Source: Allohoeflea poritis (GTDB lineage Bacteria > Pseudomonadota > Alphaproteobacteria > Rhizobiales > Rhizobiaceae). Taken from it: 64,000 bases of DNA. Position 1 is the first letter of the stretch; each line of letters begins with the position of its first letter. Location: the NCBI RefSeq assembly GCF_027889715.1, contig NZ_JAPJZH010000008.1, forward strand, positions 204,624 through 268,623. The letters are read 5' to 3'. The translations under genes and the position numbers were made by a program. Positions 42,360 to 49,990 of the stretch are shown in pieces. The notes under the pieces were generated by a model. The model saw only the letters and a program-made list of their open reading frames with translations. It ran no database searches and had not been told where the DNA came from.

Positions 42360-43332
42360 CGCCGCTGCGTTCCGGCAGGACATAGAAACCCTCTTCAAGC
42401 CACCGGATCTGCTGCACCGCCGGCTCGATGGTCCGCAGATGGATAAGGCGGCGCATGGTGTTGGCGATCATGCGCGCAACGCCTTGGGCATATTCTTCGG
42501 CGGTGAAAATCGAGATGAAACGCGCGAAACTTTTCCCCGGAAAGGGGTGAAGGACGGTCTGCCCGTGGAACCGGCGCGCCCTAAGATAGCTCAAAGGGGT
42601 TGTGATGGCCCAGCCGCTCCCATCGGCCACCATGCCGATGATGGACTGGTTGCTTTCCATTTCAATCCGGTTGGGCAGTGATATGCGAAGACGCCTGAGC
42701 TGCGCTTCGATCTGGCGGCCGATGATCTGCGTCTGGCTGTATCGAATAAGCGGAATAGTGCTTTTGCCGGCCAGGTAATCCTCGGGAGACATGCCCTGGG
42801 AGATCGGCGTGACGACTACGAACGGATCGCGCACCAGCGGATACTCCACCAGATCCGACACGTCGTCCATCGGCCGCGTCGCGACCCCGACATCCATCTG
42901 ACGGTTGCGCAGCAGATGCAGGATTTCATGACTGGGGCGCGCAAAGTGCGTGAACTCGCAATTGCGCATGCCGGCGGCCAGCGTGCGGGCCAGTTCGGGA
43001 GCAATCTCGGCGTCAAAATCGTCGACCATCCCGAGCCGCAGACTGCGTGCCTCGATCATGTTGCCGGACACCGCCTCGATCTCCGCCTTGCGGATGAGAC
43101 TGAGCGCCTCCTCGATATAGCGCAGGAACACATTGCCCGCCGGCGTGAGAACCATGGGCCGGCGATTGTGGTCGAGCAGGCTGACACCCAGCCGCTTTTC
43201 CAGACTCTGGATATGATGCGACACCGTGCTGACCGAAAGACCGGTTTCAGATGCCACCTCCTGGACGGAACCGGACCGTGCCGCCAGTTGAAACACCTCC
43301 AGCCATTTCAGACTGAGCCGCGACCGTTGCAT
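42343..43332 (-). CDS. LysR family transcriptional regulator
   Basis: A 329-residue LysR-type regulator. N-terminal HTH: KWLEVFQLAARSGSVQEVAS and GLSVSTVSHHIQSLEKRLGV. A type 2 periplasmic-binding effector domain follows from about residue 90 (RSLRLGMVDDFDAEIAPELA). It overlaps the end of the MttB gene by 17 bases (convergent) and diverges from the betaine importer. A perfect 17-bp inverted repeat 98 bases upstream is a good candidate binding site. Probable control of the betaine importer and perhaps the methyl-group genes. Confidence 0.93.
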   Translation of the reverse strand: MQRSRLSLKWLEVFQLAARSGSVQEVASETGLSVSTVSHHIQSLEKRLGVSLLDHNRRPMVLTPAGNVFLRYIEEALSLIRKAEIEAVSGNMIEARSLRLGMVDDFDAEIAPELARTLAAGMRNCEFTHFARPSHEILHLLRNRQMDVGVATRPMDDVSDLVEYPLVRDPFVVVTPISQGMSPEDYLAGKSTIPLIRYSQTQIIGRQIEAQLRRLRISLPNRIEMESNQSIIGMVADGSGWAITTPLSYLRARRFHGQTVLHPFPGKSFARFISIFTAEEYAQGVARMIANTMRRLIHLRTIEPAVQQIRWLEEGFYVLPERSGVNAGV

Positions 43333-43850
43333 GCGTGCCTCCGCCTTTTGCCTTCAATTTGCGCAATGGTCCCATTATGAGGCACCATCCGGGCCAGAGC
43401 GAACCCGGTTTCTACTTCTTCGCAAGTATATTCCTAATTTTTAGGAACTGCAAAAAAACGATCCATCACCGCGCCCTATTGTGGAAGTCTAAGTGCAACC
43501 CGCGAAGACGGGCAGCCGCCGGTCACAAGGCGGCAGCAAATAAGAGGAACACATTGTTTTGGATCGCGCATCGCTTTGCCAGCGTCCGGCAACAGGCTAC
43601 ACTCCGGTTAAACCTGCGGATGTGGCGATCAACCGAAGGGAATTGGCAACAAATTACCGTCCAGGCCGTTACTACAGCACCGGATCAACGCCAACTCATC
43701 CATCTGAGCACATCCGTCAGGCCTGTTCGGCCAGCCTTGGTGTGACCAATCGGACGAGACATATTATGCAACCGAGGGGCTGAAGCGGCGGTCTTGCGAA
43801 TAATCTGCAGCCGCAGACCAACTGAATCATCATTGAACAGGGAGAACCCA
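43333..43850. other. 518-bp divergent region and long leader of the betaine importer
   Basis: No convincing protein is encoded here. Besides the LysR-type palindrome at 43431-43447, there are two tandem hairpins: CCCG/CGGG (43499-43512) and GCCGCC/GGCGGC (43515-43534). An AAGAGG ribosome-like site lies near 43543. If transcription starts near the palindrome, the betaine binding-protein mRNA would have a leader of roughly 350-400 bases. No known riboswitch pattern was recognised. Confidence 0.4.
43431..43447. promoter_or_regulatory. Perfect inverted repeat, candidate LysR box
   Basis: TTCCTAA-TTT-TTAGGAA has 7-bp perfect arms and contains T-N11-A spacing typical of LysR targets. It lies between the LysR gene (start 43332) and the betaine binding-protein gene, in an AT-rich patch. 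Confidence 0.55.
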
Positions 43851-44798
43851 ATGAAACACATTTCCTCACTCATCGCCGCCACCATGTTGTCGGCAACGCC
43901 GGCCCTGGCCGCGGACGTCGTTATCGGCGTACCCAACTGGCCGTCCGTTGCAGCGACGGCCAACGTCCTCAAGGTTGTAATCGAGGACAATCTCGGCCTT
44001 GAGGTCGAATTGCAGAACGGTACCAACCCGATCGTGTTCGAGGCCATGGACAAGGGTTCGATGCACGCCCACCCCGAAGTCTGGATGCCGAACCAGCAGA
44101 ACCTTCACGATACCTATGTGAAGGACAAGGGCTCGGTCGTCATGAACTCCAACGGCGTCGAGGCATTCCAGGGCATCTGCGTGCCGAAGGCCACGGCCGA
44201 AGAGCACAACATCAAGTCGATCAACGATCTGACCGACCCGGACAAGGCGGCCGTGTTCGACACGAACGGCGATGGCCGCGGCGAAATCTGGATCGGAGCC
44301 CCCGGCTGGGCATCGACCAATGTCGAGAAAATCCGTGCCAAGTCCTATGGCTATGGTGAGTTGATGGAGCTGACGGAATCCGATGAAACGCTGGCCTATG
44401 CCAATCTCGACAACGCCATCAAGGCGGGCAAGCCATGGGTCGGTTTCTGCTACACGCCCCACTACGTGTTTGTCCTGCATGATCTGCAGATCCTCGAGGA
44501 GCCAGCGCACGATCCGTCCGGCTGGAAGGTCGTACAGCCGACTGACGACCCGGCATGGCTCGACAAGTCGTCGGCTGCGATGGCCTGGGACACCGCCTAT
44601 CTGCATCTTCACTATGCAAAGGCAATCGAAGAACAGCATCCCGAGGTCGCAAAGCTCTTTGCCAATATGAAGCTCGACACGGACGCTGTCAGCGCGATGA
44701 CCTACGCATTGGTCGTCGACAAGAAAGACCCGGCTGAATACGCCAAGGAATGGGTCAGCGAAAACGAGGACCAGGTTCTCGACTGGCTTAGCCAGTAA
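43851..44798 (+). CDS. Glycine betaine/proline-type ABC transporter substrate-binding protein
   Basis: A 315-residue OpuAC/ProX-like binding protein. GGGAGAACCCA precedes ATG 43851; signal peptide ISSLIAATMLSATPALAAD. Mature sequence: VVIGVPNWPSVAATANVLKV, GSMHAHPEVWMPNQQN and DPSGWKVVQPTDDPAWLD. Several Trp and Tyr residues (NWPS, VWMP, PGWAS, FCYTPHY) could form the aromatic cage that binds quaternary ammonium groups. First gene of a three-gene importer; a GC-rich hairpin follows its stop. Confidence 0.92.
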   Translation: MKHISSLIAATMLSATPALAADVVIGVPNWPSVAATANVLKVVIEDNLGLEVELQNGTNPIVFEAMDKGSMHAHPEVWMPNQQNLHDTYVKDKGSVVMNSNGVEAFQGICVPKATAEEHNIKSINDLTDPDKAAVFDTNGDGRGEIWIGAPGWASTNVEKIRAKSYGYGELMELTESDETLAYANLDNAIKAGKPWVGFCYTPHYVFVLHDLQILEEPAHDPSGWKVVQPTDDPAWLDKSSAAMAWDTAYLHLHYAKAIEEQHPEVAKLFANMKLDTDAVSAMTYALVVDKKDPAEYAKEWVSENEDQVLDWLSQ

Positions 44799-44812
44799 TC
44801 CGACCGAACCGG

Positions 44813-44841
44813 TGGCCGCGGCGTTTTCAGCGCCGCGGCCA
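44813..44841 (+). terminator. GC-rich hairpin after the betaine binding-protein gene
   Basis: TGGCCGCGGCG (44813-44823) pairs perfectly with CGCCGCGGCCA (44831-44841), an 11-bp stem with a 7-base loop TTTTCAG. It is 15 bases after the stop and has no T-tract, so it probably stabilises the upstream message or partly attenuates the downstream genes. Confidence 0.65.
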
Positions 44842-44873
44842 TCAACCAGTTGAATGAAGCCTCGGGGGCGCAG

Positions 44874-45908
44874 ATGAGCGAAACTGTCGTAAAGCTGACG
44901 GATGTTTGGAAGGTCTTCGGGGACCGCGCCGACGAAGCGATGGAGGCCATAAAGGCGGAAGGCCTCACGAAACCGGAAGTGCTGGAGCGTTTCGGTTGTG
45001 TTGTCGGGGTCCAGGCCGCCACCTTCGAGGTCGCAAGAGGCGAGATTTTCTGCATTATGGGCCTTTCCGGCTCAGGAAAGTCCACCCTGGTCCGGCACGT
45101 CAACCGACTGATCGAGCCGACATCAGGCACCATCGAGATCCTCGGGCGCGATGTCAGCGCCATGTCCGCCTCGGAACTGCGCAATGTCCGCGCCACGCAG
45201 ATCGGCATGGTGTTTCAGCATATGGCGCTGATGCCGCATCGCTCGGTCCGCGACAATGTCGCCTATCCACTGGAAATACGCGGCGTACCGAAATCGAAAC
45301 GATGGGCGGTCTCCGATCACGCCCTGGAACTCGTCAATCTGATCGGCTACGAGGACCGGCTGCCAAAGGAACTGTCCGGCGGCATGCAGCAGCGCGTCGG
45401 CATTGCCCGGGCGCTGGCTTCGGACCCGGAAATCCTTTTGATGGACGAGCCGTTTTCCGCGCTCGACCCGTTGATCCGGATGCAACTCCAGGACCAGTTC
45501 AAGGCCCTGGTGGCGCAACTGAAGAAAACAACGCTGTTCATTACCCACGATCTCGACGAGGCGATCCGCATCGGCCATCGCATCGCCATCATGAAGGATG
45601 GCGTCATCGTCCAGATCGGCACGGCTGAAGACATCGTGATGAACCCTGCCGACGACTATGTGCGCGAGTTCGTCCAGGGCATCTCGAAACTCAAACTGGT
45701 CAAGGCCCACTCCATTATGGAACCGCTCGAGCGGTATGACGGACCGACCGAAGGCGCGCCCAGAGCCGATGAGGAGGCGGACCTTGATCAGCTGATCGAC
45801 CATGCGGTCGGATCGGATCTTCCCGTCGTCATCACCAAGGACGGGAGCGATATCGGCGTGGTCACCAAACCGCGGTTGCTGCGTGGTATTCAGGGAGGCA
45901 AGGAATGA
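44874..45908 (+). CDS. Glycine betaine/proline-type ABC ATP-binding protein (ProV/OpuAA family)
   Basis: A 344-residue ATPase. Walker A GLSGSGKSTLVRH, Q-loop MVFQHMALMPHRSV, signature LSGGMQQRVGIARAL and Walker B EILLMDEPFSALDP are all intact. The N-terminal EAIKAEGLTKPEVLERFG is typical of ProV relatives. The C-terminal about 80 residues end in a degenerate CBS-like piece (DLPVVITKDGSDIGVVTKPR) rather than two full CBS domains, so osmotic gating may be absent and a catabolic uptake role is favoured. It overlaps the permease gene by ATGA. Confidence 0.93.
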   Translation: MSETVVKLTDVWKVFGDRADEAMEAIKAEGLTKPEVLERFGCVVGVQAATFEVARGEIFCIMGLSGSGKSTLVRHVNRLIEPTSGTIEILGRDVSAMSASELRNVRATQIGMVFQHMALMPHRSVRDNVAYPLEIRGVPKSKRWAVSDHALELVNLIGYEDRLPKELSGGMQQRVGIARALASDPEILLMDEPFSALDPLIRMQLQDQFKALVAQLKKTTLFITHDLDEAIRIGHRIAIMKDGVIVQIGTAEDIVMNPADDYVREFVQGISKLKLVKAHSIMEPLERYDGPTEGAPRADEEADLDQLIDHAVGSDLPVVITKDGSDIGVVTKPRLLRGIQGGKE

Positions 45909-47482
45909 CGGATATCACGGTTACCGCCGCGTCGGATGTCGAGGTCGATCGCGAGCAACTGGATGCCTCGATCAGCGAATTCGCCGGGAGCAATGGCGCC
46001 TATTATGCGGCCGCGTTCCACAAGATCCATGAAGCCGCCGGCGCACCGCCGCTGACCTTCAACATTGCAGCCGCCGTGCTCGGACCCGTCTGGGCGGCCA
46101 TGCGGGGCGTCTGGGGCTTCTTCTGGGCCTTCCTGATCCTGGAGATGATCGCCTGGGTGCAGATCGGCCGGGGCGCCTGGGGCAATCCGGGCGCCAAATT
46201 CAGCGAACGCGCCGAAAGCCAGCTTTCCCGCTCACAGGAGTTTCTGGAAAGAGCCGCGGAGGCCACAGCCGCAGGCGAAGATCCGAGCCGCTTCGAAACG
46301 CTGGCGGCCAATATGGCGAAGGCCGCCGAGCGCAGTCAGGCACAGGCCGATACAGCCAATGCCGAGGCGATCACCATCCTTATTACCGGTCTGGTTCTGC
46401 TGCTCGCCTTCAAGCTGCTGCAGGGCTTCTACGCCAATATTGTCTACGAGAAGCAATATACGCGCTGGCGGATCAGCCCGAATACGGTTGAATCGGGCCT
46501 GAAACAGCAGAACCTTCTGCTCGGCATCGTACTGGTCCTGGTGATCGCGCCGCTGACGATCTACAAATTTACGGTCGCCAGTCCGCTGGAAATCCTGAAC
46601 ACCTTCCCCGAAGACCAGTTCAGCCATTTGTTCATCGCGAACCAGAACGAGACGATATTCACCGAGCTTGCCAATTGGCTGGAAGCGCGCATCGACGCGG
46701 CCGCCGTGGCCGGCCAGGGCGCCTTCGACAGCATAACGGCGGGCGTTCGCGCCATTCTCAACGCCATGACGCTGGCGCTCATTGTTACACCATGGCCGGT
46801 GGTCATGGTCGTTATCTGCGTTGTCGCCTGGCGGTCCGCCGGTCCGCGCGTCGCCATCTTCACAGCAGCCGCCCTCGCCTATGTCGCGATCCTCGGATAC
46901 TGGGAAATCAGCATGGAGACGGTGGCGCTCGTCGGGGCGGCCGTGATCATCTGTGTCGTCATCGGCATCCCGCTCGGAATCTGGTTCGGTAAATCGAAGC
47001 GCGCATACAGTTTCGCCGAACCGGTGCTCGACCTCATGCAGACCCTGCCGGCCTTCGTCTATCTCATACCGATCATCGCCTTTTTCGGCACCGGCAACCC
47101 GCCGGGCATTCTTGCCACGATCATTTTCGGCATGCCGCCGGTCATTCGTCTCACGGCGTTGGGCATGCGCGGGGTCCCCGAAAGCATCAAGGAGGCCGCC
47201 AATGCCTTCGGAGCGTCCCGGTTCCAGACGCTGAGAGATGTCGAGATACCGCTTGCGCTGCCATCGATTATGGCCGGCGTCAACCAGACCATTCTCATGT
47301 GTCTGTCGATGGTCGTCATCATCTCGCTGATCGGCGGCGGCGGACTGGGCAAGGTGATTCTGGAAGCGCTGCAATATGCCGCCAAGGGTCCCGGCCTGCT
47401 CGGCGGTTTCGCCATCCTGTTCTGCGCCATGGTCATCGACCGCATCGTCCAGGGCGCGTTCCGGCGGGCCGATCAGGACTGA
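45905..47482 (+). CDS. Glycine betaine/proline-type ABC permease with DUF2628-like N-terminal extension
   Basis: A 525-residue permease, far longer than typical ProW (about 280-350). The last 270 residues are the ProW/OpuAB membrane domain (VIGIPLGIWFGKSKRAYSFA, VLDLMQTLPAFVYLIPI, EAANAFGASRFQTLRDVEIP). The first 200 residues resemble DUF2628: FNIAAAVLGPVWAAMRGVWG with helices, then GFYANIVYEKQYTRWR. A charged helical stretch interrupts them (SERAESQLSRSQEFLERA to AKAAERSQAQADTANAEA). The extension could add a cytoplasmic helical module and extra membrane helices. Third gene of the importer. Confidence 0.9.
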   Translation: MTDITVTAASDVEVDREQLDASISEFAGSNGAYYAAAFHKIHEAAGAPPLTFNIAAAVLGPVWAAMRGVWGFFWAFLILEMIAWVQIGRGAWGNPGAKFSERAESQLSRSQEFLERAAEATAAGEDPSRFETLAANMAKAAERSQAQADTANAEAITILITGLVLLLAFKLLQGFYANIVYEKQYTRWRISPNTVESGLKQQNLLLGIVLVLVIAPLTIYKFTVASPLEILNTFPEDQFSHLFIANQNETIFTELANWLEARIDAAAVAGQGAFDSITAGVRAILNAMTLALIVTPWPVVMVVICVVAWRSAGPRVAIFTAAALAYVAILGYWEISMETVALVGAAVIICVVIGIPLGIWFGKSKRAYSFAEPVLDLMQTLPAFVYLIPIIAFFGTGNPPGILATIIFGMPPVIRLTALGMRGVPESIKEAANAFGASRFQTLRDVEIPLALPSIMAGVNQTILMCLSMVVIISLIGGGGLGKVILEALQYAAKGPGLLGGFAILFCAMVIDRIVQGAFRRADQD

Positions 47483-47485
47483 TCG

Positions 47486-48466
47486 TCAGCGGCCCGAAAC
47501 GCTCTCGGCGATCATAGCGACCATCTCGAACATCACCGCGCCGGCGACCAGCGCGGTGATGTTGTTGGGGCTGTCCTTGGTCGGCATCATGCACACGACA
47601 TCGCCGCCGACAATGTTCATGCCGCGCACGCTGCGCAGGAGCCCGATCGCCTCGTCGATGTCGAAGCCTTTTTCGCCCGGCTCCAGGTTGGACACCGCCG
47701 GGGCGACGGACGGATCGAGGCAATCGAGGTCGAAGGTGATGTAGACCGGCCGCCCGTCAAGAATATCTTTGGTCTGTGCGATGACGTCGGACGCGCCGCG
47801 CTGCCGATATTCCGCCATGGTCACGACATTGTATCCATAATCATAGGACGGCTGCAGCCAGTCCAGGGTTCGCGGATGGCCGCGCAGGCCGATCTGCATC
47901 GAGCGGCGCGGATCGACCTTGCCCTGATCGGCAAGATAGGCGCCCCAATGGGCTGCCGACTTTTTCGCGCCAAGGAAGTGATCCACCTTGGTGAAGACAT
48001 CCGTATGGGCATCGAGATGCAGGAAGCTCACAGGCTCTCCTGCCGTTAGATGACCGCAGCCGAGCGCCTGGACAATGCCGCCGGTGATCGAATGATCGCC
48101 GCCGATGGAAACGGGCCGCGCGCCTGCAGTATCGATCCGCCGGTAGAATTCGGTAATGCGCGCAATGCAATCCTCATTGTCATTGGCGCGCGGCAGCGCG
48201 ACATCTCCGATATCGGCGATCTTTGCGGTCGCCCAAGGGTCGAGGCCGAACACCCCATGGACGCGCCGCTGGACAGCCGAGACGTTTCGCACGGCCCGCG
48301 GCCCCAGATGCTGGTCGCGTTCGGTGGTGCCGTTGCCGGTGGAGTGCGGAACACCCGCCAGGACGATATCCTGCCCGCCGATCTCTTCATGGGGACAGCG
48401 GAACAGCGTCGGCACGCCCCACCAGTAGAGGTTTTCCATCATGCTGCGATCGTGTTCTTCAGCCAA
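47486..48466 (-). CDS. Ureohydrolase (arginase/agmatinase family), atypical substrate loop
   Basis: A 326-residue ureohydrolase; TTG 48466 is favoured by AGAGAGG 6 bases upstream (ATG 48442 also possible). All Mn-binding motifs are present: SIGGDHSITGG, FLHLDAHTDVF and ITFDLDCLDPSVAP. The loop after the last motif reads APAVSNLEPGEKGF, where agmatinase and guanidinobutyrase have a GTGTPEPGG-type sequence, so the substrate is probably not agmatine. It converges with the betaine permease (stops 4 bases apart) and diverges from the sugar importer. It likely hydrolyses some guanidino compound to urea and an amine. Confidence 0.88.
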   Translation of the reverse strand: MAEEHDRSMMENLYWWGVPTLFRCPHEEIGGQDIVLAGVPHSTGNGTTERDQHLGPRAVRNVSAVQRRVHGVFGLDPWATAKIADIGDVALPRANDNEDCIARITEFYRRIDTAGARPVSIGGDHSITGGIVQALGCGHLTAGEPVSFLHLDAHTDVFTKVDHFLGAKKSAAHWGAYLADQGKVDPRRSMQIGLRGHPRTLDWLQPSYDYGYNVVTMAEYRQRGASDVIAQTKDILDGRPVYITFDLDCLDPSVAPAVSNLEPGEKGFDIDEAIGLLRSVRGMNIVGGDVVCMMPTKDSPNNITALVAGAVMFEMVAMIAESVSGR

Positions 48467-48742
48467 GGCGAACCTCTCTTTTCCGGGAGTTCAAAATCTC
48501 ATCGCGTGACACCGCGCCGCCCATAGTGGCACAGGGCCGCCTCGCCGCAAGCGAAATCAGCCTTGCCCCGCAACGCTCGCACAGTCGAACATGAACTGCC
48601 GGCCTGAACGACCGGAATTCAAACATTTCCAGTGATTGCGGCATGTATCGCCACGTACCGGGGACAGCCGAATTGCAGTTTCGGCCGTCCGGGCCGAGTG
48701 GGATTGGCATTACAATTCTCACAATGAAATTTTTATCACTTC

Positions 48743-48770
48743 TTGACATAAATTTCACTATTGATATTTA
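48743..48770 (+). promoter_or_regulatory. Sigma-70-type promoter of the third importer operon
   Basis: TTGACA (48743-48748) and TATTTA (48765-48770) with a 16-bp spacer. Transcription would begin near 48777, giving a leader of about 90 bases. The -35 box lies inside the 8-bp inverted repeat TGAAATTT/AAATTTCA. Confidence 0.55.
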
Positions 48771-48785
48771 TTGCAGAAGCTGCAA
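48771..48785. promoter_or_regulatory. Candidate SorC-family operator
   Basis: TTGCAG-AAG-CTGCAA is a perfect inverted repeat with 6-bp arms placed exactly over the predicted transcription start. The operon it precedes encodes its own SorC-type regulator, which is the obvious candidate to bind it. Confidence 0.5.
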
Positions 48786-48867
48786 AAAATTTCGTTAGAC
48801 GGATTCCTGTCATTTGCAGTGGGAGAGACATCCGCGTCGATGTCCGCAAAGCATAGGAGGAATGCAC

Positions 48868-49890
48868 ATGAAAAATTTCGGGAAAAAGCTGCTGATGAGC
48901 AGCGTGCTGGCCGCATCGGTGATGGCCGCCGGCAGCATCGGTGCCGGTGCGGACGATGGGAAACGGATCGCGTTTTTCGTATCCGACCTGTCCAACGTGT
49001 TTCACCAGGCACAGGGTGCCGAGGCGGAGCGTTACGCCAAGGAAAAATACGGCGCCGAAGTCGTCGTGTTCGACGGCCAGGCCGATTCTGCTGTCATGAC
49101 CCAGAATATCGACCAGGTGGTCGCCGGCGGCTTCGATGGAGCGACCCTGCATATCTGGGACGCCGAGGCTGCGACGCCCGGCGTGAATGATGCGCTCGAT
49201 CAGGGTATCGTGATGACGTCGTTCTTCAGCCCGATCGCCGACACCGGAATTCCGACCGCGCGCAGCGACGAGGCGGCTGTCTCCTTCGAGATGGGCGCGC
49301 AGATGGCCAAGGCGTGGAAGGAAGCACATCCCGACAAGCCGATTGTCATGGTCCAGTTGGGCTGGCCGAACCACACCGAGGTGAATTCGGGCCGCACCAA
49401 ACCGTTCGTCGAAGGCGTTTTGTCGGTCGATCCGAAGGCCGAGAATCTCGGCGCGCTCGATTCCAGCGCCGGCCAGGAAGCCGCCAAGCAGATCATCGTC
49501 GACCTGCTGACGCAGCGCCCGGAAGTCAACCTGATCTACTCCGAGGCATCCAACCTCACCGTTGGCACAATGGCCGGCCTTTCGCAGCTTGGCCGCGGCA
49601 AGTTCGACAACGGCAAGCCGCTGACCGAAATCGTCGCGAGCGTGGATTTCGACGCTGTCGAGTACGACCAGGTCTTCGATCCCAATTCGAGCCTCAAGGT
49701 TTCGATGGGCCTGCCGCCGGTTGAAACCGCACGCGGCCGCGTCGACCTGATCATGGATGTCGTCAACGGCAAGGTCGAAAAGACATCCAACGTCGCCGAG
49801 GAGTTCTTCTACAAGGCCTATACCATTTCCTACTGGACGATGGACAAGGCCGAGGCGAAGGACTGGCTGAAAACGCAGTTCGGCGAATAA
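48868..49890 (+). CDS. CUT2-type sugar/polyol ABC substrate-binding protein
   Basis: A 340-residue periplasmic protein. ATG 48868 lies 7 bases after AGGAGG (ATG 48862 is too close). Signal peptide: LLMSSVLAASVMAAGSIGAGAD. RbsB/LsrB-type features: RIAFFVSDLSNVFHQAQGAE, VVAGGFDGATLHIWDAEAAT and EVNLIYSEASNLTVG. It feeds the ABC importer encoded next and the downstream phosphorylation/aldolase pathway, so its ligand should be a short-chain sugar or polyol. Confidence 0.92.
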   Translation: MKNFGKKLLMSSVLAASVMAAGSIGAGADDGKRIAFFVSDLSNVFHQAQGAEAERYAKEKYGAEVVVFDGQADSAVMTQNIDQVVAGGFDGATLHIWDAEAATPGVNDALDQGIVMTSFFSPIADTGIPTARSDEAAVSFEMGAQMAKAWKEAHPDKPIVMVQLGWPNHTEVNSGRTKPFVEGVLSVDPKAENLGALDSSAGQEAAKQIIVDLLTQRPEVNLIYSEASNLTVGTMAGLSQLGRGKFDNGKPLTEIVASVDFDAVEYDQVFDPNSSLKVSMGLPPVETARGRVDLIMDVVNGKVEKTSNVAEEFFYKAYTISYWTMDKAEAKDWLKTQFGE

Positions 49891-49899
49891 GCGCAAAGG

Positions 49900-49938
49900 G
49901 GTTCCCGGCGGCACAGCGCAGAGGCGCCGCCGGGAACC
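49900..49938 (+). terminator. GC-rich hairpin after the binding-protein gene
   Basis: GGTTCCCGGCGGC (49900-49912) pairs perfectly with GCCGCCGGGAACC (49926-49938), a 13-bp stem with a 13-base loop, 10 bases after the stop. No T-tract follows. Such hairpins after binding-protein genes usually raise the stability of that segment of the message relative to the ATPase and permeases. Confidence 0.7.
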
Positions 49939-49990
49939 GCACCGGGACTGAACAAGCCCGCAAGGGCGCACCGGGATCAGGGAGGCCACA

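Larger units (their letters stand above)
48467..48867. other. Divergent promoter region of the SorC-regulated importer
   Basis: About 400 non-coding bases between the ureohydrolase and the importer operon. The right half turns AT-rich and carries a promoter and operator-like palindromes (separate entries). TGAAATTT (48724-48731) and AAATTTCA (48750-48757) form an 8-bp inverted repeat around the -35 box. Nothing gene-like is seen in the left half. Confidence 0.5.

Noticed and set aside
43499..43534. Known riboswitch (glycine, SAM, guanidine) in the betaine importer leader
   Set aside because: Two small hairpins exist but none of the conserved riboswitch core sequences I know is present.
43335..43745. 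136-codon plus-strand frame in the betaine importer leader
   Set aside because: Overlaps the LysR promoter and the candidate LysR box; composition is not protein-like and no domain is seen. A short TTG start after AAGAGG remains possible but unsupported.
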